Assembly (NCBI GenBank): GCA_963556195.1
Contig: OY744532.1
Coordinates: 106,914,583 to 106,978,582, forward strand
DNA: 64,000 nucleotides
Source of the DNA: Sepiola atlantica
Taxonomy: Eukaryota > Mollusca > Cephalopoda > Sepiida > Sepiolidae
Reading direction: 5' to 3'
Part shown: positions 10,982 to 21,899 of the stretch, piece by piece
Position numbering within the stretch: position 1 is the stretch's first letter
How the letters are laid out: each line of letters opens with the position of its first letter
Notes under the pieces: generated by a model
The model's database searches: none
Seen by the model: only the letters and a program-made list of their open reading frames with translations
Told to the model about the DNA's origin: nothing
Made by a program: the position numbers and the translations under genes

Positions 10982-11539
10982 GGAGTGTTTTTGCTTGATA
11001 AGACGTTTTTATTTTTATTTTTTCTCGAATGGTCCATTTAGTGTTTCGGTCAAATTTGTGTATGTAAGACTGTCACACAACACTTTTTGACCATTTTGAG
11101 AAATATTCAGCAAATTATTTTAAACTAAAAAAAATAAGTGATATTTCGTGAATTAACAGAACTGTTTACATGTAAATAAAATGGTGCAGCATGTATAGTA
11201 TACTTCCTAAGATTTGAAATTCAGAATGTACGATTTATTAACAAATTCTCAAAGACAATACTTTTTTTTTAACTTTAAAAAAAAGTATTGATATTTCGTC
11301 AATGAACAGAGCTCTTTACATGTAAATTCAATTCTGACTTTTTATACTCATGAACTTACAGTCCAAATTTAAATAATGATAAAATAACAGAACCTCAGCT
11401 GAAATAAATTTGATGAATTAAAATTAATTTTTGGAATAAAATTTGCTTGGACCAGTGATAACGAAGTGTTTCCAGCTAAAAGTTTATCTGGTGACTGATT
11501 GGCCCCAAGTTAAAGCAGTCAGACGTACGTTTAGCCGGC

Positions 11540-11836
11540 CTGTTATGGGTATGGCCATGTGTGGAACCTATTTGTAAGATATTTACCGTTTAAGAAAATC
11601 TTTCAAATCGTTTCCACACGTAAAAACTTGGCGAGTTCCGCCATATTTTTTTTTTACGATTTCTTGAGTGTTAACTATTCTGTACTTTTAACGTTTAAAG
11701 CATGTTACCATATGTTAAAACGAGGCAAGTTTGGTAGAGAATTTCATTCTAATGCGTTTAATATGAATTATGTATTGCTGTTTGTTTGTTTTTAGATTTG
11801 CGAGTTCTTGAGTGTTAACTATTCTGTACTTTTACC
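11540..11836. repeat. Duplicated right TIR of the P element
   Basis: TTGAGTGTTAACTATTCTGT occurs twice, at about 11663 and 11808. Each is followed by GTGTGGAA/CCATATG-type subterminal blocks in the inverted sense. The outer copy ends at the degenerate target duplication and the inner copy looks like a tandem duplication of the terminus. Confidence 0.75.
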
Positions 11837-11844
11837 GACAGCGG

Positions 11845-12985
11845 TAAGTAAACATACAACTAATACATTTCAGAAATATTTTTTGTTTTGTTTTAGGGGT
11901 CATTTTGTTTTGTTTTAGGGAGAGGCTCTTTCTGTGAGATATCCTTTGTTTTGGTTTTTAATACGAAGCGAAAGTGATTATGACTAGGAAACCGAAAAGC
12001 TAGTGTACACTTTCCGTAAAAAATAACGGAAAAAGATATGCTTCGCCAGTGTTCGCACTAATATCCATATAAAATCATAGAATTACTCCAGTAATCTAAT
12101 TTTCTATTTATAAATTAGTATTACCATTTCTGATGACCTAAAGAAAAAAAGCACCTACCGTTGACTTTTTTATTTAGAGTGGAGGATTTCTTTCCGAATT
12201 CATTTCATACAGCGAGGGTTGTCTGACTTGCTATTTGGTTTAAAATGTAAGTCTTTCTAATGCTATTCTTTATTATTTCAATAAGATAATTAGGGACTGA
12301 AGTATCGTGAATTGAAAACACACGAGTCATTGCTGATGACCTAAAGGCAAAAAATCAACCGCTAACTTTGCTTTACTTATTTTTTACATCTGATTATTGA
12401 GAGTTACGGGAAAGAGTAGACGTAAAAAAAATACGCCGGACTTTGGAACATCAAAGACTTAAAGGAAATGGTTTTTGAAAAATAGGAAAAAGAAAGGAAA
12501 GAAAAAAACGTATAAATTGGTATAGAAAGAAGTAAGAGGGAAAAAGAAAGAAAGAAAACGTCTCATTATGGTAATAGATTTGCTTTCTCCCTTCGCCTCT
12601 TATTGGTCGGTCAGATTTTTGTGTGACGGGACGCGTATATATTTACACATTGCTCTTTATTGTAGAGGATAAACAGATTTGTTAGTGACTCTCGTCTAGA
12701 ATGACGTGATCCTCTGGAAAAGACAAAAGGAAAGTCGTCGAGGGTAATTTTTTTTTTTTTTTGGTTAGTAATTTAGACGCGTTCAAGAATTGGAGATGGG
12801 GGGGGGGCAAATATGTTCAACTATGTTATCGGTAAATTAGGGGGGAAAACCGACTCCGAAGAGAGGAGAGCGGGAACAAAGGCGACCGAATAAAATACTT
12901 AAACAGACTGAAACAATTCGGTCATCAAATCCAGTCTTGTTTTTAATTTCTCAATTTATTTTTATTTATTTTTATTTATTTTAGC
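11845..12985. other. AT-rich sequence with a short internal duplication
   Basis: No gene seen. Around 12135-12175 and 12330-12365 the block CTGATGACCTAAAG is repeated with flanking similarity. Purine-rich stretches lie at 12480-12560. Poly-T (12749-12763) and poly-G (12799-12806) runs are present. Confidence 0.6.
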
Positions 12986-13014
12986 ATGCCTTTTTTCTTT
13001 GCAACATACACACA

Positions 13015-13030
13015 CACGCACATATATATA

Positions 13031-13066
<36 letters not shown>

Positions 13067-13125
13067 TATATATATTGTATACATATTATATTATATATAT
13101 ATAGTGTGTGTGTATATATTGTATG

Positions 13126-13212
<87 letters not shown>
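13015..13212. repeat. (CA/TA)n microsatellite
   Basis: Nearly 200 bases of TA repeat with GTGT interruptions. The IY-repeat frame is an artefact. Confidence 0.95.
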
Positions 13213-13214
<2 letters not shown>

Positions 13215-13215
<1 letters not shown>

Positions 13216-13390
13216 TTGGGGTAAGTAATCAAAATTCTTCTGATATTCCTTAGATAAAGTTTCAGGGTTTTTTAAGGGTCGGGCTACTGAGTCTATTGGG
13301 GTTAAAGTTTGGGGTTTAAACCAAACATTTCAAGAATGTCTGGTGCCTTGTAGACATTTATGTTTATATAAATACACTTTTATCAAAACT
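13215..13390 (-). repeat. Unclassified dispersed repeat, copy 2
   Basis: The reverse complement matches 1425-1580. It starts directly at the (TA)n tract. The following AT-rich stretch 13390-13800 contains no recognised feature. Confidence 0.7.
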
Positions 13391-13829
13391 AGTTTAAATA
13401 CGTGCTAACACAGGCCCCGTGTATGCTGTTCGTTTTTATGAAAATGGAGCACAAATGCGTTCCATTTTTGTCATATATAGTCATTATTATTATAATGGAG
13501 CAGTTTTGTGTCTGCTGGTCATTTATAGTTCCAAAACTGTTTGACCGAATTGCACCAAATTGAGCATGAATAATCCTTGGGCTGCGGATAGCGTAATAGG
13601 CCTTTAATATGTACATTTACAACGACCGCTAATACTAAAACAATACACACTGATAGGTTGCAATAATATTGGAAATAATTTCATCAAATTTGGCATGAAA
13701 AACCTTTAGATTAAATTATACTACTATGACTCTTCTACCAACCAATACTTTAAGGTGGTTCAGTTACAGAAGCCTGTGCTAATACTGGAGCAACACGAGT
13801 TTGACTGATAAAGAATATTTATTTGAACG

Positions 13830-14080
13830 CACATCGAGGAGGGCCTGTGGACGAATGGTTATAGCACTTGTCTTTGGGCTGGACGACCCGGGTCTGAAAA
13901 CTCCCTCTGTCCACCCAGCAGTAAATGGGTACCTGACTAAAACTCAGGGAAGGTTCAAGGCAGCGGAAGGAGGGGGATGGGCTCTTAACAAATAACCGCC
14001 GCTACGGCCATGAGCAGTGTGCGATGCCGGCAAAGACACTCGTGCGCGTCCAGGCTATGCGACCTTTACCTTTACATCGC
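13830..14080 (+). repeat. tRNA-derived SINE
   Basis: Box A is TGGACGAATGG (13848-13858). A B-box-like CGGGTCTGAAAACTCC lies about 40 bases downstream. The ~150-base body includes CCGCTACGGCCATGAGCAGT and GCGTCCAGGCTATGCGACC, and the tail is two ACCTTT units. GC-rich and well defined against AT-rich flanks. The 64-codon frame over it is incidental. Family name not assigned. Confidence 0.75.
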
Positions 14081-14084
14081 CGTT

Positions 14085-15285
14085 GCAAAATTCATCGCAA
14101 GTTTTTTATCAACGTGAAAACTTAAAAGTAAATATGAATAAACTTCTATCAGCCTTTCTACATAATAATTTAAGTTGAATTCTGATTAATTAAAGAGAAT
14201 TTGTGCTTTAGTTTTTAGTTCGGACAAAAATATTAAGTCACTGCGGGCATACCAATCGTTTCAAAAAAAAAATGACAGTGTTGAGGTTTAAAGTTCCTCT
14301 CGTTAATTAGAGCCGGAATTGAGCGGTGCAAAATTTGAATGTCCCTTTCATAGGTTAATACAAGCGAAGGGGAATAACTCGCACTACAATCCGTTTGCAA
14401 TGAAATGCTCAGGGATTATTACATTAATAATAACTGTGTTAATTATTAATTATAATTAATTAGTTAATTATTAATTAATAATAAATGTGTTAATTATTAA
14501 ATATACTAGCTGATACTCTTTCTGATTATATAAACTTGAATTTAGTCTTTGAAAAATTGATTTGGATAAAACAATAAAAAAAATTTAAAACGTATTTTAA
14601 AATAAATAAAAAATAGACAAACCTAAATGAATGTTGGGTCGAGACTGCTAGTTAACAATAGACTCAAGTTATTTATTTGCAACTTTTTGTCAGGGAAATG
14701 TTTTAACTTTTCACGGCTTGTAAACGAAGTTCGGTTTTATTTGCTGTAAAAATAAACCACAACAAAATAAAACGGAATATAAAAATTACTTCAGTTGTAT
14801 TGTTACAAGTGTTTCTCCCAATAAATTGGTTTTCCGACTTTATTTGTTAAAATAGTTGCAATTTTCACTTTCAGCATCTCCCGCCTGCCATAATTCTATT
14901 AAACTCAAACATAAAAAATGGTTTCTATTCCCAAAGTTTTTCATTAATTCTTGAAAAATATCCCATATTAAAAACTCACAAAAGAAAGCCAACATATAGA
15001 AAATATTCCCTGAAATTAAAAAGAAATTAAAAATTATTTTTGTAGAGTTTTGATGTTGATATTATTTAACACTTGTAACAATTTCATCGTCTCTCTGCCG
15101 AAACCTAAGTTGCTGATACAAGGGTGGTAATCCTATTTACCTTTTTCGTTTCTTGTCGGAGAAAGAGTTATTTCCCTTGACAAAGATAACAAGACTAATG
15201 ATTTATTTCATAAAAAGTCGATATTATTTTTTGTTGATTTCTTTCGCAAATGAGCAAACAATTTCATGAGATATTCACGTCTGAT
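14085..15285. other. AT-rich sequence without recognised features
   Basis: No coding signal. AT-rich short repeats (TTAATTATTAAT) occur around 14435-14500. Confidence 0.6.
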
Positions 15286-15289
15286 CGCT

Positions 15290-15790
15290 CAACTGCCAGA
15301 CACATTTCTCCAGGGACCCAAAGTCCATCCTGTTAAATAACAATTGTTTACGTCACTACTCCGCACTCGATGCTGTAGTCAAATGTGGTCTCGATTCTGC
15401 CGTGTTCGCATCAATTCGCGAACCAGTCAGCCTAGACAGAGGCGACACTCATTACTTTTCTAGTAAGAAAGACACTTGTTTCAACGTTTTCATGCAGCCA
15501 AGAATTGCAGAATCTGCTGTCAATTTCGGTTCGCCGAAACAAGAAAAAATGACAAGTACATCTCACTAACCAACCGTTACATTTTTCAGTCAATCGCAGT
15601 AAAGACGACAAGTCCCGATACGGCCAGATCCATATGAGACACTGGCCAGATGATAGCCACTTGCAAAAACGAGTCCCGAGAAACCGTTTGGCAGTTCCAG
15701 CACATCTCCCTAGCTATCATCCGAAGCAACGCCATGTCCATTATGACGTCATCCCACAACGTGTAATTCTTAATGAAGAAAACAAAATCT
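15290..15790. other. Possible solo retroelement terminal repeat
   Basis: This stretch has a more balanced composition than its neighbours. Its end (CAACGCCATGTCCATTATGA near 15729) resembles CAACGCCATGTTCATTATAA near 9219, just after the CT-rich flank of the gypsy remnant. This may be a solo LTR-like piece. No coding region seen. Confidence 0.35.
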
Positions 15791-15844
15791 AAACACTGCT
15801 CTTTTGTACACCGTGCTAGAAAAACTGTTTTTTGTTTAATAAAT

Positions 15845-16740
15845 GTGTTTCTTTTTCATACTAAGGAGTCGCCACCTACCAAGGTATAATGCTACTCGAG
15901 GATAACAGTTAATGAGATTGTCAGTTGAATGATGAACAATACTATGAGAGGATTGAAAACGATAAGTGGATGGACAAAATTTACTTAAGCAGATGGCTTG
16001 ACAAGTATTTGTTGACATTGGATATGAAAGGATCATGTTGTAGTCTACATGGAAGTAATTCAGTGGTAATGTGTTCTACAGATAAAAATGTTATCGGAAA
16101 CGAACTCTTTTCATATAAATTACGTTTAGCAGAAGAAAGGAAACTTCTTTTCAGTGGTGAAAATCGGACGCTGTTAAAGCTTTATAGGGAGGAACCAGAG
16201 ATTAGAGCTCGGTCGAGCACCTTTCTATGGAAATGACGATAGAGTAGATAAAGACTAGCAGCGACTCTTCTGTGAGAGGTGGGGGGCTGTAAGGAAGAGA
16301 AGAGATCAACCCCCACCAGATTTTGAAGTCAATTTTGTACTCTGTCAAGGCAGTAAAGAGTGCTATGAGCAGTGCCTCCTCAAATGGGGGAGTCGTACTC
16401 ATCTTAGAGTGTATCTGATTCTGACACAGATGATTGTATGAGAAGTTAAATATACTCTGGGGCGGTAGAATCATCCAAACATTTTTCCAACGACCTGAAC
16501 AAGAGATCTGAGGTGAGACCTTCATTTCTGGACTGGAGTAAAGGTCACTTTTAGGAAGTTATCAAAGCAAGAGTCTTCCTCAAGGGGGAGGGGGTATTCA
16601 TTATAACTGATGACGAACAAGGGTCTTAACATTTGGTGGTGAAACGGTAGAAGCTTGGTTTTAGAGGTGTTGAATGTAACAATATACGGCAGAATCACGT
16701 TGATCACCGACGTTAAGCGACGTTGAGCCTTGTCAGTACT
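15845..16740 (-). pseudogene. CR1/Jockey-type RT C-terminal remnant
   Basis: On the minus strand, from 16707 downward, VTFNTSKTKLLPFHH marks the region after the RT palm. It is followed by degenerate VTFTPVQK, IWWG and SHRR-type blocks spread over all three frames. The 3' end carries the FP..FL(W)EHI..LPCRLQ / NVNKYLSS signature (canonical form SFFPNTSHLWNTLP...FKSKVNKYL). The terminal noncoding tail (GAGGATAACAGTTAATGAGA near 15899) recurs at 21250, 45757 and, in part, 25934. Frameshifts throughout; dead copy, 5'-truncated as is usual for non-LTR elements. Confidence 0.7.
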
Positions 16741-16790
16741 AAATGGGTGACCATTTGGGAATACCAGGGGCTTTATGTGGCATGAAGAAG
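16695..16790 (+). repeat. 5S-rRNA-like SINE fragment
   Basis: GTTAAGCGACGTTGAGCC, GTCAGTACT, AATGGGTGACC and TTGGGAATACC follow the order of the 3' two-thirds of 5S rRNA, including the internal-control-region segments. It is on the plus strand, immediately after the CR1-type remnant. Not a functional 5S gene, since the 5' third and terminator are not recognisable. Confidence 0.65.
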
Positions 16791-16879
16791 ATATGGCTAC
16801 TACCAGGTTCTATTCATGCCCACTGAAAAGTTATGACAGATCAAATATCTGCATGACTCCCCGACGACGTCCCTTGGAC

Positions 16880-16955
16880 GTTATGGGTTAGGGTTAGGGT
16901 TAAAGATCGGGATTTTTTTTTAACGAGAGGCTTAGGCTTAGGGTTAGGGTTAAGG
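16880..16955. repeat. Telomere-like TTAGGG cluster
   Basis: GGGTTAGGGTTAGGGTTAA occurs twice, about 50 bases apart, each followed by GAT(C/G)GGGATTTTTT. A short interstitial telomere-like motif rather than a true telomere. Confidence 0.7.
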
Positions 16956-17289
16956 ATGGGGATTTTTTCATGAGAGACCTAACATGTCATTGTTAAACAG
17001 CTGAAGCAGCAAAGAGAAGTTCGACGCCCATTTCTTTTTTCCGTTTCTTACGAAATCGGTTAAGTTAAAGTAACGACACAAATTTTAAAATAACAAAACT
17101 TACAAATAGTTTAAAACTTTTCGAAACGTAACAAAACACCATTTCCCATTGCAGGACGTGCTCCAGGTCGGAAGAGAAAGAATCAACATTTTTTTTTTTT
17201 TTAATTAAAATATTCTTTTGATGGATATTAAATTGAAATATGCAATCCTTATAATAAAGGTTGATATGAAATAAATAATATTCCTTTAT

Positions 17290-17745
17290 TTCTGTTTTTT
17301 CGGTTTCTTTTTTATGGAAATCGCTCCAGACAAGGCATGAAGCCATTTGATATAAGGAGCTAACAAGAACAAATATGATTATCGTAACGACAGGAAGCTG
17401 TATTACAATGATGTATCAAAACAGCGACTTGATTAAGACCACTAGACCAACGAGTCAAACGAGCTGGAACAAAAGAAGCAGAGAATAAATCACATAATTC
17501 TGAAGAACACATGCCATAATAGTATTTATAGAAAAGACTGAGACTAGCAACATCACGTCTGTGAGAGAGAAGGTACAGAGAAGAAGAAAGGGCAGGGCCA
17601 ATCAAATTACAGATACGTTTCTGCACCTTATCAAGAACCCTCAAATGGGACAGAGATTCAACAGCCCAAATATGGCAACAGTACTCCATAGATGATCTGA
17701 TAGTACATTTGTAGAGATAGAGAATAGCCTCGGGCGTGAGAAATG
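17290..17745 (-). pseudogene. CR1/Jockey-type RT 3'-end remnant
   Basis: A clean 109-codon minus-strand frame (17689-17360) reads MEYCCHIWAVESLSHLRVLD, KVQKRICNLIGP, SHRRDVASLSLFYKYYYGMC, then PARLTRWSSGL: the C-terminal region of a CR1/Jockey-superfamily ORF2 protein. The 3' tail (GGAGCGATTTCCATAAAA in the minus sense near 17330) is shared with copies at 20405 and 26500, so these three are one family. The element is 5'-truncated at about 17745. Confidence 0.8.
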
Positions 17746-17749
17746 TTTG

Positions 17750-18860
17750 CAGCGATAAAGTAATTGATATTTTTTTATTATAAACAATGAAAATAAATTC
17801 TTAATTTTTCTTGTTTTGTGCTCCCATATTTTATTTTATAAACTGTGACATATCTGTTAAGATATTCATCTTGATTGTTATTTATTAATCTAAAGGTTTG
17901 ATCAAATCAAAATATACCTTGTTTTATGTGGCCTTGATATGCCAGACTAGAAGATAAATTCAATAAAAATGAATAAGTTTTATCGTAACACACGCTCGAG
18001 GCGATCGTTTTATTTACATTAGGGAGACTACCAACAAGTAGCCCTCTACATAAATTTACAACAGAGAGAAGTAACTAAGAGCAGATAACTCTAATTCCTA
18101 GCTATATAGAACTAGACGAAATTCCTAGCTATATAGAACTAGGGAGATCTTTGACGAAATTGATAACTTTAACACATATTGTATAACTAAAAACAATAGG
18201 TCTCTTTACTTCTATATTATCTTTATAGATAATTTAAAAGTAAAGAGACAAATTATGTTGCCATCTAATTTACATACGTGTGTATGGTGTGTACAGATAC
18301 TATATAAATTAGACATAAACGCTGAAAAAAATAGACAATAAGAAATATGAGAGAGTGGTTGGATTAACATAAAATTACATAAAATACATGGATATCTAAA
18401 AGAGAGATGGGTGACTTGTTCAGTTAATTATAAATTACGGTTAATAAAAACAATGAAAACAGAATTTGTTTGGCTGCATATTTTTTTAATGAAAGTACTT
18501 TGATCTGTCGAAGAAAGCGTCATTTTCGCCGGGAAACAAAGTTCTTGGAGGTACTGAGAACAACACAATCTCACTGTCAGTAATGAGAACATTTTACACA
18601 AAGAGAGTAATTTACTTTGGTTATCTCCCTTAGACAGAAACTGGTTTCTATTCTAGAAGGATCCTCATTTGTAAAAAAAAAAAAGGCGTCAAACTCCCAA
18701 ATTTCGTGTTATACGAGATTTGGTGTGGAACTCTCGTGCAACAACGTAGTCGGAAATTCAGGCGAATCAGTAGTTGGATGGTATACACTAAATTTTTTTA
18801 TGTTTAATTCAGTTAGTTCTCAGATATCTTCCTAACACTCGATTTTCGGTGCTTCTATAA
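17750..18860. other. AT-rich sequence with a small hairpin
   Basis: No gene seen. A 27-base direct duplication (ATTCCTAGCTATATAGAACT) lies at about 18097-18145. A hairpin at 18200-18249 pairs GTCTCTTTACTT with AAGTAAAGAGAC and ATTATCT with AGATAAT. Confidence 0.6.
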
Positions 18861-18865
18861 TAAAA

Positions 18866-19150
18866 AGCCGAAAAGAAGTTTTTGTTGTCTTTTAGTGTTG
18901 GAGAGGTAAATAAGGGGCAGGTAACTCTTACAACGAATTTTAAACACGATTTTCGAGTAATCAAAACTGATGGCTTTAATTGGCGTTGCACATGTGGCTA
19001 CTGTGCAAGGAGAACGTCGATTAGACATAAAAGGGTTAGGGTTTAGGGTTTAGGGTTAGAAAAATATTGTTCGAAAGCTAGAGCTGTTGTGAAGAGTTAC
19101 CTGCCCCTTATTTACCTCTCCAACGCTAAAAGACAAAAAAAAACTTTTCT
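18866..19150. repeat. ~65-bp inverted repeat (MITE-like)
   Basis: The left arm (about 18866-18935) and right arm (about 19086-19150) are reverse complements at roughly 90 percent. GGAGAGGTAAATAAGGGGCA on the left matches TGCCCCTTATTTACCTCTCC on the right. The ~150-base spacer contains GGGTTAGGGTTTAGGG telomere-like units. No coding content. Confidence 0.75.
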
Positions 19151-19289
19151 TATGAAATACATATATATTCGAGGGTTTTATTTTAGGATCTTCTCGACTT
19201 CTAAACTCTTGCTTTAGTAAAACAGTGACGAATAATAATGTGCGTGTCCCCATTTTACCAATAAACTATGTTTTAGTTTATTTTTTCTG

Positions 19290-19910
19290 TTGAAATTTGT
19301 TTGTTTTTGCCGAATTCCAGGACACCGGTTAAAAAATGAAAGAATACTTTTTGTATATATTAGATAAGGCGGTGAAAATGTATACCACGAAGAGGAAATG
19401 ATTCGATTAATAACTGGCTGATAATTTAACCGCGTACTGCAGTGAGCATTATACTTAATATCATCAGGAAATCCTTTTTTAATTTTGAGATTCAAATATA
19501 TATTTGATAATAGTAATGTTGATTTGCTTGCATAATTATATCTAATCAATATAATATTACTAATCAATATCTAATCAATATAATATTACTAATCAATATC
19601 TAATCAATATAATATTACTAATCAATATCTAATCAATATAATATTACTAATCAATATCTAATCAATATAATATTACTAATCAATATCTAATCAATATAAT
19701 ATTACTAATCAATATCTAATCAATATAATATTACTAATCAATATCTAATCAATATAATATTACTAATCAATATCTAATCAATATAATATTACTAAAATCT
19801 AATAAACTAGTATAATAAATAACGCAATTTACTAATCGCTGTCGTTATTGTTTATTTTTCTTGTGAAATTTGCTTGGTTTTGCCGAATTCCAGGACACCG
19901 GTTGACGATG
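19290..19910. repeat. 29-bp minisatellite flanked by direct repeats
   Basis: Between about 19545 and 19795 a 29-base unit containing AATATAATATTACTAATCAA is repeated about 8.5 times, almost without divergence. On either side (19290-19340 and 19862-19908) lies a direct repeat containing GCCGAATTCCAGGACACCGG. The near-identity of units suggests recent expansion. Confidence 0.9.
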
Positions 19911-20400
19911 ATAGATCGAATTTCGATGTCAGATATCAACAATAAGTCTTTTTCAAATCATTGTGAGTGCAATTTTTTTTAGGATTCGCTTGAAGTTACT
20001 ATTAACCGAAGTTTCAAAGTACACTTCGTGATACAGTCTCGTGATGACCAAAATCTCGTTCAGATGCGATAAGTTATCAAACAGAAAAGCAATAGAAAGT
20101 CTAGCAAACGATTAACAATAAGAATAATAGACTTATTGAACCCTTTCACACTAGAAGGAAGCAAAGATATGTCGAGTTTATCATTTGGTGAACTTTCAGT
20201 ATTTACTAACTCAAACTTCATTTAATAAAAAAACAAAACAAAGTTAAATAAACAAGCGACAAAATCAAATTAGAACTTTGTATTTTAGTGTGAATTGCAT
20301 CATATTGTTTAGGGTCTACTTGACGTATTCGTGACCCGTTGAGTCACAATCACTACATTTATTTATTCTACTTTTATTTCATTCGAATATTCATAAACTG
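19910..20400. other. AT-rich sequence without recognised features
   Basis: Nothing recognised. Confidence 0.6.
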
Positions 20401-20404
20401 TGAC

Positions 20405-21105
20405 ATTTTTTTTAATGGAAATCGCTCCAGAAAAAAAAAATTACGCCACTTGATGTAGGGAGCTAACAAAAACAAATGATGATTATCGCAAAGACAAGAG
20501 ATGTCTATTGGCCTTAGTCTTGATAATATCAAGGGTATAGGTAGAAGGAAAACAGTCAGCAGGAAGAGAGTTCCACAAGCCTGAAGTTTTTGTAAAAGAA
20601 GCTACTTAAATAGGAATCTGTATTAAAATGAGGCATCAAAACAGCGAGTTGATGAAGACCACTAGACCAACGAGTCAAACGAGCTGGAACAAAGGAAGCA
20701 GGGAATAGATCACATATTTCTGAAGAACACATGCCATAATAGTATTTATAGAAAAGACTGAGACTAGCCACATCATATGTGAGAGAAAGGGTGCAGAGAA
20801 GAAGAAAGGGTGGGACACATGAAATTTAAGATACGTTTCTGCACCTTATCAAGAACCCTCAAATGGGACAGAGATTCAACAGTCTAAATATGACAACAGT
20901 ACTCCATAGATGATCTGATAGTACATTTGTAGAGATAGAGAATAACCTCACGTGTGAGAAAGTGTTTGGAGCGATAGAGAGAACCGACCTTACGAGAAGC
21001 AGAAAAAGTAATGGATCGAATGTATGAACTCCAAGAAAGATTTGATGAGAAAGAAAGACCAAGAAGCTAGGATGTTCTTCTTGCATCCCTAAATATAAAG
21101 GCAAA
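20405..21105 (-). pseudogene. CR1/Jockey-type RT 3'-end remnant
   Basis: The minus strand carries, in broken frames, HLRVLDKVQKRI, MASLSLFYKYYYGMC, FPASFVPARLTRWSSGL and FFYKNFRLVELSS, the last corresponding to the RLWNSLP-type C-terminal motif. It ends in the same 3' tail as 17290 and 26500. The upstream part (21104-20859) still matches the family by frame-hopping (DHLWSTVVI corresponds to MEYCCHI in another frame). 5'-truncated and inactive. Confidence 0.75.
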
Positions 21106-21224
21106 AAGACATATTATTGTGTACAAACACCATGCAAATTAGATGGAAACGCTAGGAAAAGGAGAGTCACTCTTTCTCTAAATGCTTCAAAAATGTTATT
21201 AACTGACTTCTTTATGCATACTAA

Positions 21225-21480
21225 TTGTTTACCACTTACCATGGGTTAATGAGATTGTCAGTTGGATGATGAAGAATATTATGTTTGATTAATTCAGAGG
21301 ATATTTGCTGATATTAGACTTGAAAATAACAATATTGTAGTCTGTAGGGAAGCAGTCCCGCGGTAACATGTTCTACAGGTGGGAATATATTGGAAATAAA
21401 CTCTTTTCGTGGAAGTTTCGTTTGAGTTTCAGGTACACGGAGGAAGAAAACAAAGTTCTTTGCAATGGTGGTAGTAAGAT
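21225..21480 (-). pseudogene. CR1/Jockey-type extreme 3' end
   Basis: The minus strand reads, across frames, PRKEFISNIFPPVEHVTAGL-like residues that correspond to the FFPRTSHLWNTLP motif, then the 3' tail with AATGAGATTGTCAGTTGGATGA (plus strand). It is fused at about 21480 to a Penelope-like RT fragment, giving a chimeric 121-codon open frame (21314-21679) that is not a gene. Confidence 0.65.
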
Positions 21481-21850
21481 GAGTTCTTGTTGAGAAAACC
21501 GGACGCATTGATGGCGGATGGTTTGAGTTGCTATCTATGTAGCATAGTGTATTATTGGGTTTAGGGTAGGGTTCAAATGTCTGGCCATTAAAATCCAGAG
21601 TTACGTCCTGAAAACTAGCTACATTATAGTTGACATCTATCGTTATCTTTAGGTTCAACCTTCCGAAAATATCATTCATAGTTCTTTTTTTTATTATTTC
21701 TATTAGTGGAATTGACTAGGAATAGAGCATCATCCCTATATAGCCCGCCCACCAAGCCAATGCATTTTCTTTAAAACATAGAGTCCTGCCAGATCCGTGA
21801 CCTGGGCTGAATCGGCAACTCCCATAGTGATGTCACAGTTATTTTCCCTA
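21480..21850 (-). pseudogene. Penelope-like RT fragment
   Basis: Minus-strand frames give ITMGVADSAQVTDLAGLY, then the YRDDALF catalytic box (around 21725-21745, frame-shifted), then DVTLDFNGQTFEPYPKPN and NSNHPPS. The same landmarks, in the same order, occur in the longer copy at 48016-48741. Only this small RT piece remains. Family placement rests on that copy. Confidence 0.65.
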
Positions 21851-21899
21851 TTCTTGTGCAAGGGAGAAAATACTAGCTCTCTACGGGAAATATGACTAG

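Larger units (their letters stand above)
9322..11836 (-). mobile_element. P-superfamily (THAP9-like) DNA transposon, decayed
   Basis: The two ends are inverted repeats of about 140 bases. The left end starts GGTAAAAGCACAGAATAGTT and the reverse complement of the right end starts GGTAAAAGTACAGAATAGTT. Similarity continues through ATTCTCTACC and CGTTTTAAC-type blocks. The flanking octamers are GAAGGCGG (9314-9321) and GACAGCGG (11837-11844), 6/8 identical, as expected for an old 8-bp target duplication of a P element. A second, internal TIR-like block lies at about 11598-11693. The coding part between the ends is a broken transposase with a THAP domain (see 9645-10981). Confidence 0.85.

Noticed and set aside
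12135..12365. CTGATGA at two sites as hammerheads
   Set aside because: No stem II hairpin and no GAAA at a suitable distance.
16685..16790. Functional 5S rRNA gene
   Set aside because: Only the 3' two-thirds is similar and substitutions are spread through it; no terminator or full-length copy.
19440..19475. TCATCAG (minus-strand CTGATGA) near 19459
   Set aside because: No GAAA or closed stem II in the following 40 bases.
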